Shown: positions 19,559 through 31,572 of the stretch, piece after piece
Layout of the letters: the number at the start of each line of letters is the position of its first letter
How positions within the stretch are numbered: position 1 is the first letter of the stretch
Assembly (NCBI GenBank): GCA_002700385.1
Contig: PADC01000008.1
Span: 412,485-476,484 of the forward strand
Origin: Cycloclasticus sp.
GTDB lineage: Bacteria > Pseudomonadota > Gammaproteobacteria > Methylococcales > Cycloclasticaceae
Direction: 5' to 3'
Length of the DNA stretch: 64,000 bases
Notes under the pieces: model-generated
Seen by the model: only the letters and a program-made list of their open reading frames with translations
Database searches by the model: none
Told to the model about the DNA's origin: nothing
Program-made: the position numbers and the translations under genes

Positions 19559-20197
19559 TCATGACTGGTAAAAATGCCGGTTATTAATAACCTCTAGGCA
19601 TTCTGCTGTTAACATGTTTTTTACCGTTTTGTTTTCTTTAAGTCGTTGCCTGATCTGCGTTGCGGAAATATTCGCCGCTGTGACAGGCTGTACAAAGATT
19701 TTACCATGTGTTCGTTGCCTTAGTTGTGACTTATCTACCGTTAAAAAAGGGGCAACATAGTGTTCAATTTTCGAGTTGAATTGATTGTCAAAACCCGCAC
19801 GATCTGTAACAACTATATGCGCTAAATTGATCATCTCTTCCCACCGATCCCAGGACATTAAACCATTGAATGCCTCCATGCCCAATATTAATACAAGTGA
19901 ACTCGTTGGGCTTTGTTGTCGAAAACCAAACAGGGTATCGACCATGTAACTGGGACCACTCCTTTCCATTTCGCTACGATCCGCTACTAGATTTGGATAA
20001 CCTTGGACAGCCAACGTTAACAAAGAAAACCGCTCTTCTGCCGCAAGGGTGGGGCTGATTCGATGAGGTGGTTTTGCTGACAGCACCATTCTCACTTCAT
20101 CCAATCCCAGACATTTTTGCACCTCGCTTGCCGCGGTCAAGTGCCCAAGATGAATGGGATCAAAGGTCCCGCCATAAATACCCAAAAATTTGGCCAT
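19559..20197 (-). CDS. nadD: Nicotinate-nucleotide adenylyltransferase NadD
   Basis: Converts nicotinate mononucleotide and ATP to deamido-NAD in NAD synthesis. The 212-residue protein carries the nucleotidyltransferase motif GGTFDPIHLGHL at residues 9-20 and ISATQIRQRL near the C-terminus, both involved in ATP binding. It lies 42 nt downstream of proA and upstream of rsfS; the proA-nadD-rsfS order is common in pseudomonads and relatives. Confidence 0.96.
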   Translation of the reverse strand: MAKFLGIYGGTFDPIHLGHLTAASEVQKCLGLDEVRMVLSAKPPHRISPTLAAEERFSLLTLAVQGYPNLVADRSEMERSGPSYMVDTLFGFRQQSPTSSLVLILGMEAFNGLMSWDRWEEMINLAHIVVTDRAGFDNQFNSKIEHYVAPFLTVDKSQLRQRTHGKIFVQPVTAANISATQIRQRLKENKTVKNMLTAECLEVINNRHFYQS

Positions 20198-20239
20198 GAG
20201 TCAGCGTCTCTCAACATCCATTTTATGAAGAATACCCTT

Positions 20240-21499
20240 CTACTGGCGGATATGTCCTTCACCCAGCACGATATACTTTTGTGTTGTCAAGCCGACCAAA
20301 CCAACCGGCCCTCTTGCATGTAATTTATTGGTGCTGATACCAATTTCACCGCCCAAGCCATATTCAAACCCATCAGCAAACCGTGTTGACGCATTAACCA
20401 TCACAGAACTTGAATCAACTTCACGTAAAAAACGCATCGCTTTTGAGTAATCAGTTGTTACGATTGATTCCGTATGGCCAGAGCCATGGTGGTGAATATG
20501 ATCCATGGCCGCGTCCATATCATCGACAACTCGAATAGATAAAATGGGGGCCAGGTATTCTTCATCCCAGTCGGCTTCCTTGGCTTGAACACAGTCCGAT
20601 AGGATATTGCAGGTTCTTTCACACCCTCGTAATTCAACATTCTCGGCAGCATACAAACCCGCTAATTCGGGTAAAATATCATTGGCAATCGGCTCAGCTA
20701 CCAGCAAAGTTTCCATGGTATTGCAGGTCCCATACCGTTGTGTTTTTGCATTAAACGCAATAGATTTTGCCATCTCCTTATCGGCTAAATCATCGATGTA
20801 CACATGGCAAACCCCATGCAAATGTTTAATAACAGGAACACGTGCATCTTTAGTCACCCGTTCTATTAGACCTTTTCCACCTCGCGGGATAATCACATCG
20901 ACAAAGCCTTCCATCGTAATCAACTCACCCACCGCATGGCGATCTGTTGTCTCTACAACCTGAACTACCTCTGCTGGCAAACCCACGGCTTCTAACCCAT
21001 TTGCAATACAATTTGCAACGGCCTTATTTGAGTGCTTAGCCTCAGAACCGCCGCGTAAAATACTCGCATTCCCCGACTTAAGGCATAATGCTGCTGCATC
21101 GGCAGTAACATTAGGTCGTGATTCGTAAATGATACCAATGACCCCTAAAGGCACTCGCATCTGCCCTACTTTGATGCCCGAAGGACGAGAATTAATCTGG
21201 CTTATTTCGCCAACAGGATCAGGCAAAGACGCGATTTGGTGCAACCCTTCTGCCATGGCAAGTACGCGTTCTTCATTAAGTTCTAAACGGTCTAACAACG
21301 CTGCATCCAGCCCGCGCTCTTTACCCGCCACCCTGTCCAAATGATTAGCCTGCAATATAGCCGCTTGTTGGTTCTTAATTTCTTCGGCTATCGCTTCCAG
21401 CGCTTTATTTTTGATGCCGGTGTCTGCATTTGCTATTACACGAGCCGCACGTTTAGCACGCTCACCTAAGCCCTGCATGTATTCAATTAACTCACTCAT
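20240..21499 (-). CDS. proA: Gamma-glutamyl phosphate reductase ProA
   Basis: NADPH-dependent reduction of glutamyl 5-phosphate to glutamate semialdehyde in proline synthesis. The 419-residue aldehyde-dehydrogenase-fold protein has the catalytic cysteine in [10 protein letters not shown] and the conserved [10 protein letters not shown] region. The gene is complete and follows holA by 34 nt. The glutamate kinase gene proB is not next to it, which is normal when proA sits with nadD. Confidence 0.97.
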   Translation of the reverse strand: MSELIEYMQGLGERAKRAARVIANADTGIKNKALEAIAEEIKNQQAAILQANHLDRVAGKERGLDAALLDRLELNEERVLAMAEGLHQIASLPDPVGEISQINSRPSGIKVGQMRVPLGVIGIIYESRPNVTADAAALCLKSGNASILRGGSEAKHSNKAVANCIANGLEAVGLPAEVVQVVETTDRHAVGELITMEGFVDVIIPRGGKGLIERVTKDARVPVIKHLHGVCHVYIDDLADKEMAKSIAFNAKTQRYGTCNTMETLLVAEPIANDILPELAGLYAAENVELRGCERTCNILSDCVQAKEADWDEEYLAPILSIRVVDDMDAAMDHIHHHGSGHTESIVTTDYSKAMRFLREVDSSSVMVNASTRFADGFEYGLGGEIGISTNKLHARGPVGLVGLTTQKYIVLGEGHIRQ

Positions 21500-21533
21500 T
21501 TTTTACCTTGGTAGTCTATATTTTTAGTCGTGA

Positions 21534-22574
21534 TTATACCGCGACTAACGCGTACTGTTGTAATCGCCTTGGTTCACAAAAAGCCAGGCAAATTTGTTCA
21601 ATAACAAGCCATTCATCCCCGTCTTCCACCCCTTTGGTGATGCGCTCAGCTTTTGCACACGCCCGTATCAAGCTTTGCCACTCGGTTAAACTGCCACGAG
21701 AAAGCGCGTTTAAATAACTTCTTTTCTTGTTATTCCAAACTTTATATTTTTTTAGTGTCGACTCAATTCGACCGCTGGTTTTTTTTTCGAAACTTAAACT
21801 GGCCAATATGCGAAGTTCTCGCATCAACGCCCATAAAACAACAGGCGCCGCCAGCTTTTCACCTAACAAGCCTTTTAAAATTTGCAGTGTTCTCGTTGTA
21901 TCTCCGGCCAATAAACTGTCGGTCAATTTAAAAACATCATAGCGAGCATTATCTGCCACTGCATCAGTAATATCGTCCATTGATAGCTCAACCGAGCCAA
22001 AAAGGATATGCAACTTTTCTATTTCCTGATCGGCCGCCAGCAAATTTCCTTCAACACTATCAGCTAACAATTTAAGACCTTGTTGATTAGTCGCCATTCC
22101 TTTGCGATCTAATCGATGCTTTAACCACTGAAGCAGTTTATGGTCATTAAGTGGCCATACTTGAGCGATGACGCCATGCTGATCTATCGATTTAAACCAC
22201 TTCGACGATTTAGAAGCGCCATCAAGTTTACCGCTCACAATGATCAAGACATTGTCTGCAGATAATTCAGAAACAACCTCACTAATAACCTTAGCACCCT
22301 CTCGCCCTGGTTTCCCTGATGGAAGATTTAATTCAATTAAATTTTTATCTGCGAAGAGTGATTGACTTAAGCAAGCAGTGATTAATTGATTCCAATCAAA
22401 TACGCCTTCAACGTGGAACACTTCACGATTAAGAAACCCGGCCTCTCGAGCTTTTTTCCGAATAAGATCAACTGCCTCACCTTGTTGCAAAGGCTCATCA
22501 CCAGAGACCAAATACACCGGCATCAACTGCTTATCAAGGACATGAGAGAGTTGCTTAACGTCGTCTAATTGCAT
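21534..22574 (-). CDS. holA: DNA polymerase III delta subunit HolA
   Basis: Clamp-loader subunit that opens the beta sliding clamp. At 346 residues it has the length of the family, with the N-terminal clamp-binding region (PVYLVSGDEPLQQGEA near 18-33) and the later AAA-like and collar domains. It sits between lptE and proA, in the conserved leuS-lptE-holA order. Sequence conservation of HolA is modest, but context removes doubt. Confidence 0.95.
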   Translation of the reverse strand: MQLDDVKQLSHVLDKQLMPVYLVSGDEPLQQGEAVDLIRKKAREAGFLNREVFHVEGVFDWNQLITACLSQSLFADKNLIELNLPSGKPGREGAKVISEVVSELSADNVLIIVSGKLDGASKSSKWFKSIDQHGVIAQVWPLNDHKLLQWLKHRLDRKGMATNQQGLKLLADSVEGNLLAADQEIEKLHILFGSVELSMDDITDAVADNARYDVFKLTDSLLAGDTTRTLQILKGLLGEKLAAPVVLWALMRELRILASLSFEKKTSGRIESTLKKYKVWNNKKRSYLNALSRGSLTEWQSLIRACAKAERITKGVEDGDEWLVIEQICLAFCEPRRLQQYALVAV

Positions 22575-22607
22575 AGAAAGCCGCTTTGTACCAGCCCGTT
22601 GATTAGG

Positions 22608-23135
22608 CTAATTGACCGCAGAACCCGGTTTTAACGCCTGTATTCGTCTTAAGATTTGTTGCGCGGCATCTCGCTTTAAATCTCGTGAAATAACGACCGA
22701 CTCATTTGTACGACCAATCACATCATTTTCATCATCAATGAAATCACGAACTAACAATAAGGTCTCATTATCTAAAAGTACGTCGCCATTAGATTTTACC
22801 AAGCTGTAAACAACCGCGTACTGCATTTCAGACTCACGGACTTTACCCCTTGAATCAACACTCAATGTTCTATTGTCAGACTCTTCTTTTTTAATGACCA
22901 ATACAGCATCAGCGTCCGTACGGTTTTGAACAACCTCGGCAGAATACCCAAGCATTTCACTCAAATCCCTCACTAAATGACTGTGTTGAGAGCCTGCAAT
23001 ATAAATTTTTTGAAGCTCTTCGGGCAAATCAACCGCACCACGCAGTTTAAAGCCACAGGCCATGAGACTGACCGATAAAAGGCAAAGCATTGTCATTGAA
23101 CGTAACATCACAAAAGAGCCTGTTTGAGTATTCAT
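22608..23135 (-). CDS. lptE: LPS-assembly lipoprotein LptE
   Basis: Outer-membrane lipoprotein that plugs and folds the LptD barrel for LPS insertion. A lipobox LMAC follows a short hydrophobic segment; the mature protein starts CGFKLRGA, which is typical of LptE. The start is ambiguous: Met at 23135 gives 175 residues, whereas Met codons at 23108 or 23099 give more usual signal peptides. The gene follows leuS by 13 nt (or about 40 with the later start). Confidence 0.94.
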   Translation of the reverse strand: MNTQTGSFVMLRSMTMLCLLSVSLMACGFKLRGAVDLPEELQKIYIAGSQHSHLVRDLSEMLGYSAEVVQNRTDADAVLVIKKEESDNRTLSVDSRGKVRESEMQYAVVYSLVKSNGDVLLDNETLLLVRDFIDDENDVIGRTNESVVISRDLKRDAAQQILRRIQALKPGSAVN

Positions 23136-23148
23136 ATGTTTGAATCCG

Positions 23149-25644
<2,496 letters not shown>

Positions 25645-25806
25645 TTAGCCACCCCTAAATCTAAAGTTGAATTAGGGAAAACAGGGCTTTATTGACTTAC
25701 ACTGAATGAAACATTGAACTTTATAACAAAAATAACCCGGTCAATCGCCCTGTCTACGCGGTTTGAGAATAGAATTTAAACGTTAAAAGCAAAAGGTCAA
25801 TCAGCT

Positions 25807-26574
25807 ATGAATCGAGTTATTTTCAATAAGAAAGGAGGGGTTGGAAAGTCCACCATTACGTGTAACTTAGCGGCTATTAGCGCTTCCAAGGGCAAACGAA
25901 CTTTAGTGATAGACCTTGATACACAGGGCAACTCAACCCACTATTTACTTGGCTACCGAACGGATGAGCTCGAATCGACACTGGCTGATTTTTATAGCAG
26001 CACCCTCAATGTTAGTTTGTTCCCTAAAGACTTCAGCGAGTTTATTTATGAGACAGACACACCCAATTTATATGTCATGCCTTCCCACCCAGACATGGAC
26101 AACTTACACGCTAAACTAGAGTCTCGCTACAAAATATACAAATTGAAAGAAGCGCTCTCTACCATGGACGCGTTTGATAATGTTTTCATTGATACGCCGC
26201 CTGCACTCAACTTTTATACTCGGTCGGCCCTCATCGCCGCTAATCACTGCATTATTCCTTTTGACTGCGATGTTTTTTCAAAACAAGCCCTGTACTCCTT
26301 ACTGGACACGGTCGCTGAAGTTAAAGCAGACCATAATCCCGAACTTAACATTGAGGGCATTGTGGTCAACCAATTTCAATCAAGAGCAAACTTACCTGCT
26401 CAGTTGGTCGATGAACTGATCGCTGATAAGCTAAAATTATTTAAAACAAAAATATCGCCCTCAGTAAAAATTCGTGAATCGCACAGTGCCTGCCAGCCAA
26501 TGATTGCCTATGCGCCAACACATAAAGTCACAGAGGAATTTAAGCGTTTATATCAAGAGTTACAGAAAAAATAA
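25807..26574 (+). CDS. Orphan ParA/MinD-family ATPase
   Basis: A 255-residue deviant-Walker ATPase. The Walker A' motif KKGGVGKST lies at residues 8-16 with the signature lysine, followed by DLDTQGNST (near 37) and the switch motif FIDTPPAL. Such proteins dimerise on DNA or membrane with ATP and position DNA or protein complexes. There is no ParB, parS-like repeat, MinC/E or chemotaxis gene beside it, so the cargo is unknown. It stands alone between divergent leuS and the reductase gene 131 nt downstream. AAGG lies about 10 nt before the ATG. Confidence 0.88.
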   Translation: MNRVIFNKKGGVGKSTITCNLAAISASKGKRTLVIDLDTQGNSTHYLLGYRTDELESTLADFYSSTLNVSLFPKDFSEFIYETDTPNLYVMPSHPDMDNLHAKLESRYKIYKLKEALSTMDAFDNVFIDTPPALNFYTRSALIAANHCIIPFDCDVFSKQALYSLLDTVAEVKADHNPELNIEGIVVNQFQSRANLPAQLVDELIADKLKLFKTKISPSVKIRESHSACQPMIAYAPTHKVTEEFKRLYQELQKK

Positions 26575-26705
26575 TTGCATTAGCATGCAAAGTTAAGTTA
26601 AAACAATGGATTGATTCATCCGATTGATAGAGCAAAGACGGGGTCGCCTCTGACCAATGAATCTTCATCCTAAAATATAATAAAAACTCATCCACTCAGG
26701 TCATC

Positions 26706-27776
26706 ATGAAAAAAATATTTGGATTATTTGGCGGGTCAAAAAAAGGACCTCTAACAGCAACGATTCAACCTTCTGGGCAAACGTTTGAAGTCCCCAAGAA
26801 CAACACCTTATTACAAACAGCGCTGAATGCAGGTGTTAATTTTCCGTTTCATTGTACCGTTGGCACATGCGGAAATTGCCGCTGCAAATTAGTTGAGGGC
26901 GATGTTAAAGCCATCATGGATTTCTCATATACTTTGTCCGAAGCTGAACTAGACGAGGGTTATATCCTTGCCTGTCAAAGTTTATTGAAGTCCGATGTTG
27001 TTATTGAACTTGAAACCGATGAGCATCAACCTGCGCATCCTTTAGAAACCTTTAAGGGCACCATTAGCAACACCCGGATGTTAACGCACGACATCATGGA
27101 AGTCGTCGTAGAACTTGATCGCACCATTCAATTTAGTGCTGGACAATTTGCCGATATTGGCCTCGAGGGATTTTCTCGCCACCGCAGCTATTCATTTGCC
27201 AATGCACCTGAGCAAAATGGCCAAAAAACACTGAGTTTTCACGTTAGAAATGTACCGGGTGGAGATTATACTCAATGGCTTTTTGAAAAGGATCGCAAAG
27301 GAGAAAGTTTCGAGCTGCATGGCCCCAGTGGCGCATTCTGGCTAAGAACCTCTGAAGCCCCCATCCTCGGCATTGCGGGTGGTAGTGGCATGGCACCCTT
27401 AAAGTCCATTTTAGATGATGCTTTTAATAACAACATCAAACGCCCCGTCACCTACCTATTTGGTGCCAGAACCCAACGCGATTTATATTGCCTGGATGAA
27501 ATGAAAACATTAGAGGAAAAATGGCCTGCTACTTTTAAATTCATCCCCGTCTTATCTGAAGAACCGGATGATTCAGATTGGGCAGGCAAACGCGGGTTAG
27601 TCACTGATTTTATTAACGATGAAACGGCGGGCTTCTCTGTTTCCGAAAGCCACGCCTATTTATGCGGCCCGCCGGGCATGATCGACGCAACGCTCGTAAA
27701 ACTGGAGCAAGCCAATGTCAGCTTAAACCACATTCACTACGATAAATTTTTAGATTCCAGGCAATTGGAGAATTAA
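26706..27776 (+). CDS. 2Fe-2S / FAD / NAD(P)H oxidoreductase (oxygenase reductase type)
   Basis: A 356-residue electron-transfer protein. The N-terminal plant-type 2Fe-2S domain has Cys50, Cys55, Cys58 and Cys90. An FAD-binding barrel follows (RHRSYSFAN near 158), then a nucleotide-binding domain (GIAGGSGMAPLKSIL and YLCGPPGMID). This is the layout of reductase components of aromatic-ring dioxygenases and phenol/methane-type monooxygenases (BenC/DmpP/XylA-like). A lysine/glycine-rich stretch of about 15 residues precedes the ferredoxin domain. No oxygenase component lies nearby, so its partner is unknown. Its stop is 2 bp from the stop of the convergent DUF1329 gene. Confidence 0.9.
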   Translation: MKKIFGLFGGSKKGPLTATIQPSGQTFEVPKNNTLLQTALNAGVNFPFHCTVGTCGNCRCKLVEGDVKAIMDFSYTLSEAELDEGYILACQSLLKSDVVIELETDEHQPAHPLETFKGTISNTRMLTHDIMEVVVELDRTIQFSAGQFADIGLEGFSRHRSYSFANAPEQNGQKTLSFHVRNVPGGDYTQWLFEKDRKGESFELHGPSGAFWLRTSEAPILGIAGGSGMAPLKSILDDAFNNNIKRPVTYLFGARTQRDLYCLDEMKTLEEKWPATFKFIPVLSEEPDDSDWAGKRGLVTDFINDETAGFSVSESHAYLCGPPGMIDATLVKLEQANVSLNHIHYDKFLDSRQLEN

Positions 27777-27778
27777 CG

Positions 27779-29188
27779 CTACATATCCCTGAGCTGGTCA
27801 ACGTCAAAGTATTCTTCGGTGACCTTTCCCCCACGATTTTCCCAGTCGGGTGTTATTGTGATGAGGTTTAATCGCTTATTAAACTCATTGTACACGGTGA
27901 TGTGGTCCCATTGCGCATCACCATCAAAGGGCCGCCAAGATCGACTATCATCCCATGTTCGATAGGGTTCTCCGCGTTTATCTGACATTTCTTGATATTG
28001 CGCATAATACAATTCTTGATCAATATAGATCGTTCTTTTTTTGTATTGATACCGGCCTTTTTTATCTTCAATCTCTAACACCCAAACCGGCCTTAATTCC
28101 ATTTCCATATCAAGCCAGGCGCACTGACCTTCATCCATTGTCGCAGACCGGTATACATACCCTGTTTCGGGCGAAGCTAAAATGAGCTTTTCACCCAACA
28201 AGCGATATTCACAGGTTTCTCTATCTGTTTTTCCCCAATACGCACGCCAATCATCCCACGTGACCTCTAACCCATAATACATTGGGTCTTGCGCATCATT
28301 TCCCGACAAAGTTCGAGTGCGTCGCATACTTGGAATGAAGATCCTAAAACTATCCTTATCATGACCTCTTGCAGTACGTTGCCTAACCGCAGCAATACCG
28401 GAAACATCGTTTGGGGAAACAACAAGCAAGGCGCCTCCCTCAATAAACTTTTCTTTATCATCTACGCTGCCCAAAGGCTCTATTCGTTGACGGCCATGAA
28501 ATTTTTGCCACCAAATAAACCCCGTGTATTGAACATCTAAATGACCTTCTGCATCGCAGGAATTTGAAACCATCGGGTCAAATATTAACGTCTCCGAGCC
28601 CACACCATGCGCGATAAAAGACCAATTCAATTCCAGGCCATTTTTAGGGTGAAGATAGGGTATCGCACTGGCCGTTTGATCATTTAGCAACGTCGCGCTA
28701 CCATCAGGGTTTACCAGCGTACTGTTATCATCCGTCAATGGAGTGAGTCCTTTGCCCTGAATCGCCAAAGTGGCTTTTAGCACTCCCTCATTCATGTAGT
28801 ACGTATTAGTCGGCACAATGCTTATTTGTCGAACAAATCCCTGATCAGCCCGCAGGCTATTTAAATAAGCTCGTGGCAAATACTCCGATAACCAGGGGTA
28901 TTCCTCAACATTCTGTTTATTAATCGTTAATCCAGGTTGAAGCTCTTTTGGTAAAGAATAGTTAGCCAAAATATCATAGGCATCGTAACCTCGTAGTTGC
29001 TTCCAACGTTTTGCTAATGCGACAGCTCGCTCGTCACTAATCGCATCCAACCATTTAGCGTGCCGCTCATGCCCCATGCTCTGTACAAAATTCGTCCAAT
29101 GCGCTATGGCTCGGTTTGTTTCAGCCTGAGTCATTGAAACAACAGCAAACAGCATCACAGCGAATAATGCTTTAATAATCATCTGCAT
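27779..29188 (-). CDS. DUF1329 family periplasmic protein
   Basis: A 469-residue exported protein. The Sec signal peptide (about 1-22, ending MTQA) lacks a lipobox cysteine, so the mature protein should be soluble periplasmic or peripheral to the outer membrane. The body is rich in Trp and Tyr and fits the DUF1329 family, whose fold resembles LolA/LolB lipoprotein carriers and which is often encoded near RND exporters or hydrocarbon/steroid genes. Function is unknown. Its ATG abuts the lnt stop (TAA then ATG), so it is translated with the lipoprotein acyltransferase gene. Confidence 0.82.
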   Translation of the reverse strand: MQMIIKALFAVMLFAVVSMTQAETNRAIAHWTNFVQSMGHERHAKWLDAISDERAVALAKRWKQLRGYDAYDILANYSLPKELQPGLTINKQNVEEYPWLSEYLPRAYLNSLRADQGFVRQISIVPTNTYYMNEGVLKATLAIQGKGLTPLTDDNSTLVNPDGSATLLNDQTASAIPYLHPKNGLELNWSFIAHGVGSETLIFDPMVSNSCDAEGHLDVQYTGFIWWQKFHGRQRIEPLGSVDDKEKFIEGGALLVVSPNDVSGIAAVRQRTARGHDKDSFRIFIPSMRRTRTLSGNDAQDPMYYGLEVTWDDWRAYWGKTDRETCEYRLLGEKLILASPETGYVYRSATMDEGQCAWLDMEMELRPVWVLEIEDKKGRYQYKKRTIYIDQELYYAQYQEMSDKRGEPYRTWDDSRSWRPFDGDAQWDHITVYNEFNKRLNLITITPDWENRGGKVTEEYFDVDQLRDM

Positions 29189-30685
29189 TTACGTTTTGCC
29201 ATCACGCTTAAAAAAACCAAACGCGATCATACTGAAGGCAATTGCCAAAATAAGCCACCATCCACCTTTTACAAAAGGTGTCGCGCCTTGGAGTGGAACA
29301 ATCTCTCCGTTTAAGGTTACGCGCTTAAACATCGGCGCCTGACCAATTATTTGACCAGCAGGGTCCACAATAGCCGTCAACCCTGTGTTTGTTGAACGAA
29401 GCAGGTAACGGCCACTTTCAAGCGCCCGCATTCGGGCCATTTGAAGATGCTGGTACGGTGCTATTGTCTCGCCAAACCACGTGTCATTACTGACATTCAC
29501 CAAATAAGCTGCTTGTGGTAGACCCTCTAGGGAGGTTTGTTGAAACACATCTTCATAGCAGATGGAGGAGGCAAATGGATAACCTGCTCCTTGCAACAAA
29601 ACTTGTTCTTTTTCCCCCGCTGAAAAATCAGACATTGGGATTTGTAAAAAGTTAAGAATAACCGTTGAGAAGGGTTTCAAGGGCATATATTCACCCAATG
29701 GCACCAAATGGCGCTTAAAGTAAAAACGCTCAGGATACCGAACACTGTACAATCCGTTGAAGTAAAGACTATCCCCTTCGGGCATAACCGGCAAGCCTAA
29801 AACAATATCACTGTTTTGACGCTCCGCTTCACTTTTAACTTTAGGTATAAAGCTGTCCTTTACATGGTGAAAAAAAGCTGGGATGGCTGTTTCAGGCCAA
29901 ACAATCAAATCAACATCCTGCTGCTGCCTTGTCATTTGAAAATAAATATCCAGATTTTTTTGGTAAAAGGATCGTTGCCATTTAATTTCCTGTGGAATAT
30001 TCCCCTGCACTAAGGCCACTTTAATTGGCGAACCCATCGGGCGAGTCCATTCCACCTTGTCCAGCATGAAACCACTCAACCAACTGATCGATAAAATCGA
30101 AACCGCCATCACCTTATGTTTTTTTACGGTTGCCGTCAAAAAAAGTAAAACAGCCCCAACCGATAACACAACAAACCAGGAAACACCTAAAACACCGAAG
30201 ATGGGAGCCCAACCTGATAGCGCTGTATCGATCTGACTAAATCCTAAAGAAATCCAAGGAAAACCGGTGAACAAGACCCCTCTTAGTACTTCTAGCCCCA
30301 CCCACAAACTCGGCATGACTAATACATATCGAATCACTGCGTTTTGCTTAAAAAACCGATTCATGAGATATGCAAATAGCGCCGTATAAAGCGCAAGAAT
30401 CGCCACCATGCCCAACATGATAATAACGGCCAACCATAAAGGGGCGTGAGCAAAATGGTGAATACTAAAATACACCCAATACACGCCGTGGCCAAAATAA
30501 CCCCAACCAAACGCATAACCGGCAAGGGCGCTTTTTGAAGGTGCTAAAGGACGAAGAATCTGTAAAAACAGAATGAGAGAGAGCATTGCCATAAACGGCA
30601 GATCATAGGGCGAAAATGCTAACGGAAGCAGCGCACCTGCCAACAACGCCGCAGTTATGCATACAAACTGCCTGGAGCTATTCAA
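29189..30685 (-). CDS. lnt: Apolipoprotein N-acyltransferase Lnt
   Basis: Final enzyme of lipoprotein maturation, adding the third acyl chain to the N-terminal cysteine in the inner membrane. The 498-residue protein has about six N-terminal helices followed by a nitrilase-like periplasmic domain with the Glu-Lys-Cys triad in VWPETAIPAF, KRHLVPLGEY and SSICYEDVF, and a C-terminal helix. It follows corC by 12 nt, the usual corC-lnt pair. Confidence 0.96.
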   Translation of the reverse strand: MNSSRQFVCITAALLAGALLPLAFSPYDLPFMAMLSLILFLQILRPLAPSKSALAGYAFGWGYFGHGVYWVYFSIHHFAHAPLWLAVIIMLGMVAILALYTALFAYLMNRFFKQNAVIRYVLVMPSLWVGLEVLRGVLFTGFPWISLGFSQIDTALSGWAPIFGVLGVSWFVVLSVGAVLLFLTATVKKHKVMAVSILSISWLSGFMLDKVEWTRPMGSPIKVALVQGNIPQEIKWQRSFYQKNLDIYFQMTRQQQDVDLIVWPETAIPAFFHHVKDSFIPKVKSEAERQNSDIVLGLPVMPEGDSLYFNGLYSVRYPERFYFKRHLVPLGEYMPLKPFSTVILNFLQIPMSDFSAGEKEQVLLQGAGYPFASSICYEDVFQQTSLEGLPQAAYLVNVSNDTWFGETIAPYQHLQMARMRALESGRYLLRSTNTGLTAIVDPAGQIIGQAPMFKRVTLNGEIVPLQGATPFVKGGWWLILAIAFSMIAFGFFKRDGKT

Positions 30686-30697
30686 CGCTTCATCCCA

Positions 30698-31564
30698 TTA
30701 TTGTTCAGGCGTCTCGTCTTCTGACGGTTCCAGAATTGTCATGCGAAGCAGGTGAACACGACGGTTATCCGCCCTCAGTACTTCAAAAAGGAATTGATCA
30801 ATTTGAGTTTTCTCGCCATGTTCAGGAACATGACCGAAACTTTTAACGACCAGACCGCCCACAGTACCAATATCATCTTCTGAATAATTGGTTTCAAAGC
30901 GTTCATCAAAGTCAGCAATTTCGGTTATTGCTTTGATATTAAACTCGTGCTCATCTCGTTGAAGAATAAAGGCTTCTTCATCAAAATCATGCTCATCCTC
31001 AATTTCACCAACAATCTGTTCCAACACGTCTTCAATTGTAATGAGGCCTGCCACAGAGCCATATTCATCAATCACTATAGCCATATGGTTTCTGTTTGCA
31101 CGAAATTCGTGCAACATCACATTTAAACGCTTGCTCTCTGGAACAAAAATTGCCGGGTGCATCACATCTTTAACATCAAACTTTTGTTCTTCAGTGGTTA
31201 GTGCGTAACTTAGTAGATCTTTGGCCAATAATATACCGACCACTTGTGATGATTCCTCATCTTGGACAGGAAAACGAGAGTGAGCCGAGTCGGTCACGCG
31301 TGGGAAAATGTCTTTTAACTCGGCCTCGCGAGGGATAAAAACGATCTGTGACCGGGGAATCATAATGTCTCGAACTTGTAATTCGGAAACTTGCATGACG
31401 CCCTCAATCATCGCCAAGGCATCTTGCCCAAGCAGGTCTCTTTTTTCGGCGTCACGCATTAATTGCACCAAGTCCTCGCGATCTTTAGGCTCTCCCATCA
31501 GAGCCTGTCCTAATCGTTCTATCCAAGAACGACTTTCAATTTTTTCGTTTTGTGGTTGATTCAT
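30698..31564 (-). CDS. corC: CorC/HlyC-type CBS-domain protein
   Basis: Cytoplasmic 288-residue protein with two CBS domains (about 65-190; VRDIMIPRSQI at the start) and a C-terminal CorC_HlyC FAD-like domain (about 205-285). It has been linked to Mg2+/Co2+ handling, although direct transport by the short soluble form is unproven. It lies 8 nt after ybeY and 12 nt before lnt, in the miaB-phoH-ybeY-corC-lnt operon. Confidence 0.95.
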   Translation of the reverse strand: MNQPQNEKIESRSWIERLGQALMGEPKDREDLVQLMRDAEKRDLLGQDALAMIEGVMQVSELQVRDIMIPRSQIVFIPREAELKDIFPRVTDSAHSRFPVQDEESSQVVGILLAKDLLSYALTTEEQKFDVKDVMHPAIFVPESKRLNVMLHEFRANRNHMAIVIDEYGSVAGLITIEDVLEQIVGEIEDEHDFDEEAFILQRDEHEFNIKAITEIADFDERFETNYSEDDIGTVGGLVVKSFGHVPEHGEKTQIDQFLFEVLRADNRRVHLLRMTILEPSEDETPEQ

Positions 31565-31572
31565 TTTATTGC

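Noticed and set aside
20607-20963. Antisense frame of 118 codons inside proA
   Set aside because: It lies wholly within the conserved proA gene, shows no domain, and has no promoter or ribosome site.
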